A DNA stretch of 64,000 nucleotides from positions 1,984,001 through 2,048,000 of the forward strand of contig SDUX01000003.1 of NCBI GenBank assembly GCA_008729055.1. The letters are read 5' to 3'. The notes below the pieces were generated by a model that saw only the letters and a list, made by a program, of their open reading frames with translations, was not told where the DNA came from and searched no databases. The DNA is from Pyropia haitanensis (lineage: Eukaryota > Rhodophyta > Bangiophyceae > Bangiales > Bangiaceae). Shown here piece after piece: positions 32,153 to 42,953 of this stretch. The position numbers and the translations under genes were made by a program. Each line of letters starts with the position of its first letter. The stretch's first letter is position 1.

Positions 32153-33148
32153 ATGTGCCCGACACTTGGTCTGACCAGTCTTCGCTGCATCGGCGCTATC
32201 CGGATATCGATCCCCGTCGTCTGCTCTGGCGCCTGCTACGCTGAGAGGGCTTGGCATACCTCCGCTTTCCCCTCCTTTTCGTTGCCTTTTTTTTTCTTCA
32301 CCAGCACCCTCTCTCATTCTTTGCCCTCTGTGCCCTCCTTCTCCCCCCCGCTGGCCTGTGTGCCCCCCCGTCATGGCTGCCATGGGTGCTCCCGCGCAGT
32401 CCCCCCCCGGCGGCGACGTGGCACAGCCGCCCACGCCCTCCGCTTAGCGGCTCTGGCGGCGGTCGTTGTCGGTGCGGCGCTGCCGTCCTCCTCCTCTGCC
32501 GCTGCGAACGCGCACGAGGACGAGCCCATCCATACGGTCTCGTACCACTCGGCCATCAAGCTGGCGCACGACCTCACGGGCTTTCGGCTGCACTCGCACG
32601 CGGTCGCGTACGGCTCGGGCTCCCGGCAGCAGTCGGTGACGGGCATGGAGTCGGGGTCGGACGTCAACTCGGTGTGGGTGGTGCGCGCCGCGACCGACGC
32701 GGCGGACCCGGCGGTGGGCACGCCCGTGGCGTGCGGCGCGACCATCCGGCTGATGCACGTCAACACCGCCAAGCACTTGCACACGCACGACCAGCCGGCG
32801 CCAATGGGGCAGGACTGGGAGGTGTCGGCGTTTGCAATGGGCCGCGGCACCGGCGACGGGGACGACGGCCCCAACGGCCGGTGGGCCGACGGCGACCGCG
32901 GCGACGACTGGGTGGTGGTGTGTGAGGGCAAGGCGGGTGAAGACGGCGCGCGGCAGTGGCGGCGGGGGGAGGGCGTGTTTTTGAAGCACGCCGTCAGTGG
33001 GCGGTGGCTGATCACCTCGGCGCGGCACACGTTTGGGGAGCCCGTCTCGGGGCAGCAGATGGTGGCGGCGACCAAGAAGAAGGGGCCCGACGGGCTCTGG
33101 CGGACGGCCGAGGGGGTGTACTTTTCGCCTGCCCACGTGAGCACGTGA
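32153..33148 (+). CDS. SDF2-like MIR-domain protein (secretory pathway)
   Basis: The frame is open from ATG 32153 to the stop at 33146-33148 (331 residues). From about residue 130 it matches the stromal-cell-derived-factor-2 family of three MIR motifs: IKLAHDLTGFRLHSHAVAYG, SGSRQQSVTG, then a second unit with IRLMHVN..LHTH and a third with GVFLKHAVSGRWLI. SDF2 proteins act in the ER lumen with chaperones in protein-folding quality control. A hydrophobic signal-like stretch ALRLAALAAVVVGAAL lies just before the domain. A better start is probably ATG 32373, giving a normal-length leader. It is one base out of frame because of an 8-base C run at 32401-32408, so one C is probably missing from the assembly (or two extra). 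The upstream residues from 32153 look like UTR. The cupin gene downstream is convergent. Confidence 0.88.
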   Translation: MCPTLGLTSLRCIGAIRISIPVVCSGACYAERAWHTSAFPSFSLPFFFFTSTLSHSLPSVPSFSPPLACVPPRHGCHGCSRAVPPRRRRGTAAHALRLAALAAVVVGAALPSSSSAAANAHEDEPIHTVSYHSAIKLAHDLTGFRLHSHAVAYGSGSRQQSVTGMESGSDVNSVWVVRAATDAADPAVGTPVACGATIRLMHVNTAKHLHTHDQPAPMGQDWEVSAFAMGRGTGDGDDGPNGRWADGDRGDDWVVVCEGKAGEDGARQWRRGEGVFLKHAVSGRWLITSARHTFGEPVSGQQMVAATKKKGPDGLWRTAEGVYFSPAHVST

Positions 33149-33625
33149 GGGGCTGCGGTGGTGGCGGCGTGGTGAAGCCCATGAGAGCTGGCAGGTGCGC
33201 CGAGGCCTGAAGGGTCGGTGAGGGTGGTGTAGACTCGGGTGCGGTGAGGGTGGGTGAGGCTGTTACTGGCCCTTGGTTTTGTGCGTGGCAGACGGTCAAT
33301 GGTAATCTGCTCACGAGGTGGCGCACACTGCCAAGACAGCCGCCTGCTCGCACGGCCGACTGGCGCAGGCGTGTAGCTCATGTGTTGGCACTGTGGTTGG
33401 CGAGCACCTCACGCCCACTTGCTCTTGCTTCTCAGTCGTGTAACACCGACAAAGTTGGCTGTTTAGTGGCTTCCTCTCAAAGTGCACCTCCCCCCCCCCG
33501 GGCGCATGCCCTGTCTCGCTCTCCACACGACCGTCCGAGCCATGCCATTCCCTCCTTACCGGTCAGCTCCCCCGTTCCCCACCCCTGCGGGTGAGCCTTG
33601 ACTGGTGGCACGCCCAAGACGGCGC
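33149..33625. other. Intergenic region between convergent genes
   Basis: Shared 3' side of the MIR-domain and cupin genes. Moderate GC. No gene seen. Confidence 0.4.
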
Positions 33626-34255
33626 CTAGTTTCCCATCAGCCGCCCACACATCTGCAGCGCTCGGCGTGGAGGCGCCCCGAGGGCGGCGGCAAGGTCCTC
33701 CGCCGGGGAGTCGCAGAAGCGCGCGCCGACGGTGATCACGCCCGGGTCGGCCGCGCCGAGGACGGCGATGAACTCGCAGCCGCGCCGGCTGACGCACCGC
33801 TGTCCGTGGATGAGGCCTGACGGAAAGACGCCCACCGCCTTTCGGCGGAGGGTATTGGTAATCACCCGCGTCGGCCGGCCGCCGGCCGCGTTTTCCTCGA
33901 CGATGAACACGCGGAGGACGCCGCGGACGAGGTAGAGCGTCTCGGCCGCTCGCGGGTGGATGTGGGGGAGGTTGACGCCGCCGGGGCGCAGCGTCACGCG
34001 CGCAAAGGCGGTGTTCAAGTCGGGCAGGCCCAGCACGGGGTACGTGCTCACCGTGCCGCTGCGGATGGTGCCCGCCGGCTTGTCGGTGCCGCGCATGGCG
34101 CGGGTGTCAATGGCAAAGGCGGCGTCGGGGAAGCGGGAACGCAGAGACTGGGCGGTCGGGATGAGCCCCGCAGGTGGCATGGCGGCGGCACCCGTGGGCA
34201 CCACCACACCGAGGGTAGCGGCGAGGGCTACAATGGCGGCGGTGGCGAAGCCCAT
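33626..34255 (-). CDS. Secreted cupin (germin-like) protein
   Basis: 209 residues from ATG at 34255. Residues 1-25 form a clean signal peptide (hydrophobic, ending in Ala-rich sequence). The cupin fold carries both metal boxes: box 1 LPHIHPRAAE with His98, His100 and Glu105 followed by YLVRG, and box 2 VFPSGLIHGQ with His150. Germin-like cupins are extracellular metal-binding proteins, often manganese, with oxalate-oxidase or superoxide-dismutase activity in plants; the activity here is not known. Length fits the germin family (about 200-220). It is intact and intronless, and convergent with the MIR-domain gene. Its promoter lies in 34256 onward. Confidence 0.92.
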   Translation of the reverse strand: MGFATAAIVALAATLGVVVPTGAAAMPPAGLIPTAQSLRSRFPDAAFAIDTRAMRGTDKPAGTIRSGTVSTYPVLGLPDLNTAFARVTLRPGGVNLPHIHPRAAETLYLVRGVLRVFIVEENAAGGRPTRVITNTLRRKAVGVFPSGLIHGQRCVSRRGCEFIAVLGAADPGVITVGARFCDSPAEDLAAALGAPPRRALQMCGRLMGN

Positions 34256-35616
34256 GATGTCGCAGCTGGGAGAGGGAGGAGGGCGGAGCTCGACTCAGCA
34301 GTGGCAAGGTGAAGGTGTGTGGATGTGTGGGTACGTGGTCGTGTCGTGGGCTGGCTGTCGTGTCAGTCGAGTAGATGCCGCGTTGCGAGGCGGGGGCTTC
34401 TTGCCGTCAAGGCTGCGGTGGTGGATGCTTTATGTAGAGCCCACCGTCGGGATGGTGGTGGCGTATCCCCCCCGACTGTGAGGTACTTGGTCTGACAAAG
34501 GTCGCTCACAGGGGTGCCGCCACTGCACCACTGCAAGGGTGGGCGCGGGGCTCGTCATCCCCCCCCGCGGAGGTGTTCTTTGCGTACTTTCCATCCTGAC
34601 ACGGCGCCATTCGGGTGCACGACAGTAGCCTCGCGGCACCCCCTACGGCGAGCCTCTAGACAGGGGCCGGCGTACAGCACCGGGGTAGCCACCGCCCCCG
34701 ACAGTGAGGCACACACTCTGTAAAGGGTGCTTGCACGGATGGCGCCAGTGCAGCACGATGGAGGCGGGCGCACGAGATGTCATCCCCCCGCTGGACAGCC
34801 CTCGCATGCCCTTCGGGTTGGAATGTACATGCCAGCCTGACACCGCTCCCTTCGCGCGCTTTGTGGGAGCAGGCACCGCCCTCGATGAACACCAGAGCAG
34901 TGCCCAGCGTACATTGCTTGGGGAGCCGACGCGCCCACCCGGGCAGTAGACACTTCTCTGGCCATCAGGTGAGTGTATCCAGCACACCATCAGGGAACCG
35001 AGACACTGTGCGAGTCTGATCCCGTCCTCGAGGCGAGGCGGGCGTGTGCTCGACCGCCTGCCCGGGTCTTTGCCCCCTGCTGTACAGACCGACCGTTGGG
35101 GAGATCACGCGGTACGTATGTACAGTATACTCGCGGTTCCAAGGATGCCAAAAAGCACGCCGAAACGGGCGCCGTCAGTGCGCTGGGTAGCTAGAGCGTT
35201 CACCCTGAGCGGATCGGCTTGTCCGTCTCTTGACAGCGCCCCATTGGTCTCCCGTCTCAGTTGACACCAGGACCTACTGCGCCTCTGCAGGAGCCACAAA
35301 CTGTAGACGCTGTCAACCCTGTAGTGTTCGCCGTGATTTATCTCTCTATTCTTTGTGAATACACCTGTAGTTTGTCACACCACTTGCCTCGAGTCCCTCT
35401 TGTCCAGCCGCACTGTTCGGCTTAAGAGCGGAGGCAACGGTATTACTGCGGTGAGACCGGAGAGCACTGGGTTGGAGCAGTGCATTAGAAAGGCAAGAAA
35501 AGTCCTGCATCTTCACAAGTCCTGATCGTGACAACACCCCGGAACGTTGTCGGACGTGGGCCAATCAGATGGCGGCGGTGGGGGTTTCCCCGCTGTCGGC
35601 ACCTGACTTTTGGGCG
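34256..35616. other. Upstream region of the cupin gene, no gene seen
   Basis: Moderate-GC DNA with the decayed duplication listed separately. Short open frames are not convincing. It ends at the target duplication of the transposon array. Confidence 0.45.
34440..34960. repeat. Decayed ~226-bp tandem duplication
   Basis: GACTGTGAGG at 34474 and GACAGTGAGG at 34700 start two diverged copies. Both contain a CAGTGCAGCAC-like block, a CATCCCCCC block and CCTGACACxGC. A third remnant may follow 34940. Confidence 0.6.
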
Positions 35617-35624
35617 GTTGTGCG
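35617..35624. repeat. Left 8-bp target-site duplication of the transposon array
   Basis: GTTGTGCG, identical to 42799-42806 on the far side of the array. Confidence 0.9.
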
Positions 35625-35647
35625 GGCTCCCGTCCCATGCACACACG
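35625..35647. repeat. Left terminal inverted repeat of copy 1 (23 bp)
   Basis: Exact reverse complement of the last 23 bases of the same copy (37032-37054). The same pair recurs in all five copies. Confidence 0.95.
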
Positions 35648-35751
35648 CGTTCTGAGTTTTGAATAGGACCCTTTAGCTGAAATTTGATTAGCCCTGGACG
35701 AGCTCCCACATTTTCGATACATTTTCAAGTGTTTAGAACACTAGTCAGTAA

Positions 35752-36092
35752 TTTATATAAATACATAAGTTTGCTGTTGTGCTGGGCTTATCAGGCTTTC
35801 TCTTCTATTGATTCCTCTATGCTTGCAGCTGCCGCCCCTTCCGCGTCTGACTGGAGAGGCAGCCTCCGCGCGAGCAGCCGCCGACTGAACCCTTCGGCCG
35901 GTGGTGATGCGGAACGCCGCATTCCAACCCAGCGGTCGCTGATGCGGCCGGCGGGCGACGGCCCCTCCCGCCCCGACCGCGGGTCGCACCTTCCGCCGCC
36001 AGGTACCTCCCACCCGGCACCCAGCGCCACCCGCTCGCAGCCCCCGCCGCCCTCTCCCAGCTCGCAACCCCGCCACCAGTCCATTTAATAAA
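35752..36092 (+). promoter_or_regulatory. TATA-like box and poly(A) signal inside each element copy (copy 1 shown)
   Basis: A palindromic TTTATATAAA at 35752-35761 is followed about 330 bp later by AATAAA at 36087-36092. This could frame a short transcript. A 90-codon frame from ATG 35819 lies between them but resembles nothing known. The layout repeats every 1436 bp in the array. Confidence 0.35.
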
Positions 36093-39000
36093 CACCAGTC
36101 TCCGGGATGGTCTGAGGTCACCACTCCCCAGCTAGCGCACACTCCCTCATTTGCCGCCGTTGGCTCCCGCCGTTAGCCCCTCCCCGCGCCTGCAGCTGCC
36201 GCCGACGCAGGCGGACGCTCTCCGCGGGCTCAGATCTCTCCCCCCACCCGCATACACTTCCTCCCGACGCTATCCCCCAATCCCTCTGTTAGTGGCCGCC
36301 GACCACCACCAGCCGCCAGCGCGACGGGCGCACACCCTCCACCGGCCGGCAACCGCTGCCGCGCCTGCGGCCACTGGCGACCACCCTTACTACTTTCTAT
36401 CCCCGCTGCGAGCTTTGGCAGCGGCATTCAGTCGCCCCGATCCGGCCGGCGCCGACCTTTCCGACAGTGGAGGCCGCGGCCCGCCACCAACAACAACCCC
36501 CGCCGGCAGCTGCTGCCCCCGGCCGCCAACCGCGAGCGCTACCGACACCCAATTTTTCCATTGGCCGGCGGCCGCCTGCCAGCCTGTGGGCGCTGCTAGC
36601 CGTCACCAGACTTTTTCCCTTTGGCAGACTGCCGTCGCAGCCGGCGGACGCCCCCAACCGGCGAGTGTCCTCACCGCATCATCTACACCACAACCAGTAT
36701 TTATATCCATGACAAATTGAAAGCCCAGAAGTGGAACATCTGCAGTCCCCTCGCGTTCCAAAGTACGTCCGTCCAACAGCTAACACTGCAAAAGGTCTCC
36801 GCCTATCTCAGTTTTGAAGTGATCTTTCACAAAGCTTGACAGTCATCGAAAACAGCTGTAAGTTGTGTATCCCAGATGTTCTACTGGCTGATGCTGTTTC
36901 AAGCCCGAGCGCTGTGCGCCGCTACATACAGGCTGCGGCAGAGAGCGGTCGACAGCTTGCGCCCCCATCCATCAGTTACACCACGCATCGTCCCCTCCTT
37001 GACTTCTATTGGTGGGGTGAAACCGGGCCCTCGTGTGTGCATGGGACGGGAGCCGTTGTGGGCTCCCGTCCCATGCACACACGCGTTCTGAGTTTTGAAT
37101 AGGACCCTTTAGCTGAAATTTGATTAGCCCTGGACGAGCTCCCACATTTTCGATACATTTTCAAGTGTTTAGAACACTAGTCAGTAATTTATATAAATAC
37201 ATAAGTTTGCTGTTGTGCTGGGCTTATCAGGCTTTCTCTTCTATTGATTCCTCTATGCTTGCAGCTGCCGCCCCTTCCGCGTCTGACTGGAGAGGCAGCC
37301 TCCGCGCGAGCAGCCGCCGACTGAACCCTTCGGCCGGTGGTGATGCGGAACGCCGCATTCCAACCCAGCGGTCGCTGATGCGGCCGGCGGGCGACGGCCC
37401 CTCCCGCCCCGACCGCGGGTCGCACCTTCCGCCGCCAGGTACCTCCCACCCGGCACCCAGCGCCACCCGCTCGCAGCCCCCGCCGCCCTCTCCCAGCTCG
37501 CAACCCCGCCACCAGTCCATTTAATAAACACCAGTCTCCGGGATGGTCTGAGGTCACCACTCCCCAGCTAGCGCACACTCCCTCATTTGCCGCCGTTGGC
37601 TCCCGCCGTTAGCCCCTCCCCGCGCCTGCAGCTGCCGCCGACGCAGGCGGACGCTCTCCGCGGGCTCAGATCTCTCCCCCCACCCGCATACACTTCCTCC
37701 CGACGCTATCCCCCAATCCCTCTGTTAGTGGCCGCCGACCACCACCAGCCGCCAGCGCGACGGGCGCACACCCTCCACCGGCCGGCAACCGCTGCCGCGC
37801 CTGCGGCCACTGGCGACCACCCTTACTACTTTCTATCCCCGCTGCGAGCTTTGGCAGCGGCATTCAGTCGCCCCGATCCGGCCGGCGCCGACCTTTCCGA
37901 CAGTGGAGGCCGCGGCCCGCCACCAACAACAACCCCCGCCGGCAGCTGCTGCCCCCGGCCGCCAACCGCGAGCGCTACCGACACCCAATTTTTCCATTGG
38001 CCGGCGGCCGCCTGCCAGCCTGTGGGCGCTGCTAGCCGTCACCAGACTTTTTCCCTTTGGCAGACTGCCGTCGCAGCCGGCGGACGCCCCCAACCGGCGA
38101 GTGTCCTCACCGCATCATCTACACCACAACCAGTATTTATATCCATGACAAATTGAAAGCCCAGAAGTGGAACATCTGCAGTCCCCTCGCGTTCCAAAGT
38201 ACGTCCGTCCAACAGCTAACACTGCAAAAGGTCTCCGCCTATCTCAGTTTTGAAGTGATCTTTCACAAAGCTTGACAGTCATCGAAAACAGCTGTAAGTT
38301 GTGTATCCCAGATGTTCTACTGGCTGATGCTGTTTCAAGCCCGAGCGCTGTGCGCCGCTACATACAGGCTGCGGCAGAGAGCGGTCGACAGCTTGCGCCC
38401 CCATCCATCAGTTACACCACGCATCGTCCCCTCCTTGACTTCTATTGGTGGGGTGAAACCGGGCCCTCGTGTGTGCATGGGACGGGAGCCGTTGTGGGCT
38501 CCCGTCCCATGCACACACGCGTTCTGAGTTTTGAATAGGACCCTTTAGCTGAAATTTGATTAGCCCTGGACGAGCTCCCACATTTTCGATACATTTTCAA
38601 GTGTTTAGAACACTAGTCAGTAATTTATATAAATACATAAGTTTGCTGTTGTGCTGGGCTTATCAGGCTTTCTCTTCTATTGATTCCTCTATGCTTGCAG
38701 CTGCCGCCCCTTCCGCGTCTGACTGGAGAGGCAGCCTCCGCGCGAGCAGCCGCCGACTGAACCCTTCGGCCGGTGGTGATGCGGAACGCCGCATTCCAAC
38801 CCAGCGGTCGCTGATGCGGCCGGCGGGCGACGGCCCCTCCCGCCCCGACCGCGGGTCGCACCTTCCGCCGCCAGGTACCTCCCACCCGGCACCCAGCGCC
38901 ACCCGCTCGCAGCCCCCGCCGCCCTCTCCCAGCTCGCAACCCCGCCACCAGTCCATTTAATAAACACCAGTCTCCGGGATGGTCTGAGGTCACCACTCCC

Positions 39001-42000
39001 CAGCTAGCGCACACTCCCTCATTTGCCGCCGTTGGCTCCCGCCGTTAGCCCCTCCCCGCGCCTGCAGCTGCCGCCGACGCAGGCGGACGCTCTCCGCGGG
39101 CTCAGATCTCTCCCCCCACCCGCATACACTTCCTCCCGACGCTATCCCCCAATCCCTCTGTTAGTGGCCGCCGACCACCACCAGCCGCCAGCGCGACGGG
39201 CGCACACCCTCCACCGGCCGGCAACCGCTGCCGCGCCTGCGGCCACTGGCGACCACCCTTACTACTTTCTATCCCCGCTGCGAGCTTTGGCAGCGGCATT
39301 CAGTCGCCCCGATCCGGCCGGCGCCGACCTTTCCGACAGTGGAGGCCGCGGCCCGCCACCAACAACAACCCCCGCCGGCAGCTGCTGCCCCCGGCCGCCA
39401 ACCGCGAGCGCTACCGACACCCAATTTTTCCATTGGCCGGCGGCCGCCTGCCAGCCTGTGGGCGCTGCTAGCCGTCACCAGACTTTTTCCCTTTGGCAGA
39501 CTGCCGTCGCAGCCGGCGGACGCCCCCAACCGGCGAGTGTCCTCACCGCATCATCTACACCACAACCAGTATTTATATCCATGACAAATTGAAAGCCCAG
39601 AAGTGGAACATCTGCAGTCCCCTCGCGTTCCAAAGTACGTCCGTCCAACAGCTAACACTGCAAAAGGTCTCCGCCTATCTCAGTTTTGAAGTGATCTTTC
39701 ACAAAGCTTGACAGTCATCGAAAACAGCTGTAAGTTGTGTATCCCAGATGTTCTACTGGCTGATGCTGTTTCAAGCCCGAGCGCTGTGCGCCGCTACATA
39801 CAGGCTGCGGCAGAGAGCGGTCGACAGCTTGCGCCCCCATCCATCAGTTACACCACGCATCGTCCCCTCCTTGACTTCTATTGGTGGGGTGAAACCGGGC
39901 CCTCGTGTGTGCATGGGACGGGAGCCGTTGTGGGCTCCCGTCCCATGCACACACGCGTTCTGAGTTTTGAATAGGACCCTTTAGCTGAAATTTGATTAGC
40001 CCTGGACGAGCTCCCACATTTTCGATACATTTTCAAGTGTTTAGAACACTAGTCAGTAATTTATATAAATACATAAGTTTGCTGTTGTGCTGGGCTTATC
40101 AGGCTTTCTCTTCTATTGATTCCTCTATGCTTGCAGCTGCCGCCCCTTCCGCGTCTGACTGGAGAGGCAGCCTCCGCGCGAGCAGCCGCCGACTGAACCC
40201 TTCGGCCGGTGGTGATGCGGAACGCCGCATTCCAACCCAGCGGTCGCTGATGCGGCCGGCGGGCGACGGCCCCTCCCGCCCCGACCGCGGGTCGCACCTT
40301 CCGCCGCCAGGTACCTCCCACCCGGCACCCAGCGCCACCCGCTCGCAGCCCCCGCCGCCCTCTCCCAGCTCGCAACCCCGCCACCAGTCCATTTAATAAA
40401 CACCAGTCTCCGGGATGGTCTGAGGTCACCACTCCCCAGCTAGCGCACACTCCCTCATTTGCCGCCGTTGGCTCCCGCCGTTAGCCCCTCCCCGCGCCTG
40501 CAGCTGCCGCCGACGCAGGCGGACGCTCTCCGCGGGCTCAGATCTCTCCCCCCACCCGCATACACTTCCTCCCGACGCTATCCCCCAATCCCTCTGTTAG
40601 TGGCCGCCGACCACCACCAGCCGCCAGCGCGACGGGCGCACACCCTCCACCGGCCGGCAACCGCTGCCGCGCCTGCGGCCACTGGCGACCACCCTTACTA
40701 CTTTCTATCCCCGCTGCGAGCTTTGGCAGCGGCATTCAGTCGCCCCGATCCGGCCGGCGCCGACCTTTCCGACAGTGGAGGCCGCGGCCCGCCACCAACA
40801 ACAACCCCCGCCGGCAGCTGCTGCCCCCGGCCGCCAACCGCGAGCGCTACCGACACCCAATTTTTCCATTGGCCGGCGGCCGCCTGCCAGCCTGTGGGCG
40901 CTGCTAGCCGTCACCAGACTTTTTCCCTTTGGCAGACTGCCGTCGCAGCCGGCGGACGCCCCCAACCGGCGAGTGTCCTCACCGCATCATCTACACCACA
41001 ACCAGTATTTATATCCATGACAAATTGAAAGCCCAGAAGTGGAACATCTGCAGTCCCCTCGCGTTCCAAAGTACGTCCGTCCAACAGCTAACACTGCAAA
41101 AGGTCTCCGCCTATCTCAGTTTTGAAGTGATCTTTCACAAAGCTTGACAGTCATCGAAAACAGCTGTAAGTTGTGTATCCCAGATGTTCTACTGGCTGAT
41201 GCTGTTTCAAGCCCGAGCGCTGTGCGCCGCTACATACAGGCTGCGGCAGAGAGCGGTCGACAGCTTGCGCCCCCATCCATCAGTTACACCACGCATCGTC
41301 CCCTCCTTGACTTCTATTGGTGGGGTGAAACCGGGCCCTCGTGTGTGCATGGGACGGGAGCCGTTGTGGGCTCCCGTCCCATGCACACACGCGTTCTGAG
41401 TTTTGAATAGGACCCTTTAGCTGAAATTTGATTAGCCCTGGACGAGCTCCCACATTTTCGATACATTTTCAAGTGTTTAGAACACTAGTCAGTAATTTAT
41501 ATAAATACATAAGTTTGCTGTTGTGCTGGGCTTATCAGGCTTTCTCTTCTATTGATTCCTCTATGCTTGCAGCTGCCGCCCCTTCCGCGTCTGACTGGAG
41601 AGGCAGCCTCCGCGCGAGCAGCCGCCGACTGAACCCTTCGGCCGGTGGTGATGCGGAACGCCGCATTCCAACCCAGCGGTCGCTGATGCGGCCGGCGGGC
41701 GACGGCCCCTCCCGCCCCGACCGCGGGTCGCACCTTCCGCCGCCAGGTACCTCCCACCCGGCACCCAGCGCCACCCGCTCGCAGCCCCCGCCGCCCTCTC
41801 CCAGCTCGCAACCCCGCCACCAGTCCATTTAATAAACACCAGTCTCCGGGATGGTCTGAGGTCACCACTCCCCAGCTAGCGCACACTCCCTCATTTGCCG
41901 CCGTTGGCTCCCGCCGTTAGCCCCTCCCCGCGCCTGCAGCTGCCGCCGACGCAGGCGGACGCTCTCCGCGGGCTCAGATCTCTCCCCCCACCCGCATACA

Positions 42001-42798
42001 CTTCCTCCCGACGCTATCCCCCAATCCCTCTGTTAGTGGCCGCCGACCACCACCAGCCGCCAGCGCGACGGGCGCACACCCTCCACCGGCCGGCAACCGC
42101 TGCCGCGCCTGCGGCCACTGGCGACCACCCTTACTACTTTCTATCCCCGCTGCGAGCTTTGGCAGCGGCATTCAGTCGCCCCGATCCGGCCGGCGCCGAC
42201 CTTTCCGACAGTGGAGGCCGCGGCCCGCCACCAACAACAACCCCCGCCGGCAGCTGCTGCCCCCGGCCGCCAACCGCGAGCGCTACCGACACCCAATTTT
42301 TCCATTGGCCGGCGGCCGCCTGCCAGCCTGTGGGCGCTGCTAGCCGTCACCAGACTTTTTCCCTTTGGCAGACTGCCGTCGCAGCCGGCGGACGCCCCCA
42401 ACCGGCGAGTGTCCTCACCGCATCATCTACACCACAACCAGTATTTATATCCATGACAAATTGAAAGCCCAGAAGTGGAACATCTGCAGTCCCCTCGCGT
42501 TCCAAAGTACGTCCGTCCAACAGCTAACACTGCAAAAGGTCTCCGCCTATCTCAGTTTTGAAGTGATCTTTCACAAAGCTTGACAGTCATCGAAAACAGC
42601 TGTAAGTTGTGTATCCCAGATGTTCTACTGGCTGATGCTGTTTCAAGCCCGAGCGCTGTGCGCCGCTACATACAGGCTGCGGCAGAGAGCGGTCGACAGC
42701 TTGCGCCCCCATCCATCAGTTACACCACGCATCGTCCCCTCCTTGACTTCTATTGGTGGGGTGAAACCGGGCCCTCGTGTGTGCATGGGACGGGAGCC

Positions 42799-42806
42799 GT
42801 TGTGCG
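42799..42806. repeat. Right 8-bp target-site duplication of the transposon array
   Basis: GTTGTGCG, matching 35617-35624. Confidence 0.9.
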
Positions 42807-42825
42807 CGCTGCTGCGCGGTTTTCC

Positions 42826-42953
42826 GGTGACGACGCTTCCTCCCGCGCGGGAGGGGGCGGCTACGACTTGGGCGGCCCCCTGGGGGCGCCCAGGGGGAGC
42901 TGAGCCGCAGCTGGCGGCGGGGCTGGCTTCGTGGTGACGGCGCTTCCTCCCGC
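42826..42953. repeat. Short imperfect direct duplication next to the array
   Basis: GGTGACGACGCTTCCTCCCG (42826-42845) recurs at 42933-42952 with one change (A to G). Confidence 0.7.

Larger units (their letters stand above)
35625..42798. mobile_element. Five-copy tandem array of a 1430-bp TIR transposon
   Basis: Five direct copies (35625-37054, 37061-38490, 38497-39926, 39933-41362, 41369-42798) separated by exactly GTTGTG. All were the same length and identical wherever I compared them. Each copy starts with GGCTCCCGTCCC and ends with the exact reverse complement, giving perfect 23-bp terminal inverted repeats. The entire array, not each copy, is flanked by the 8-bp duplication GTTGTGCG. 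An 8-bp duplication with short TIRs fits hAT-like (or P/Merlin-like) DNA transposons. No transposase or other domain is encoded, so the element is non-autonomous. Open frames of 60-190 codons inside are unrecognised. It is AT-richer at both ends and GC-rich in the centre. Confidence 0.92.

Noticed and set aside
35819..36720. Small open frames (90-189 codons) inside each 1430-bp element as possible transposase
   Set aside because: Pro/Ser/Ala-rich, no DDE, zinc-finger or hAT dimerisation features, and too short. Element taken as non-autonomous.
35625..42798. Interpretation of the 1436-bp array as a centromeric satellite or CRISPR-like array
   Set aside because: Perfect terminal inverted repeats and the flanking 8-bp duplication identify a transposon. 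The unit is far too long for CRISPR and the genome is eukaryotic.
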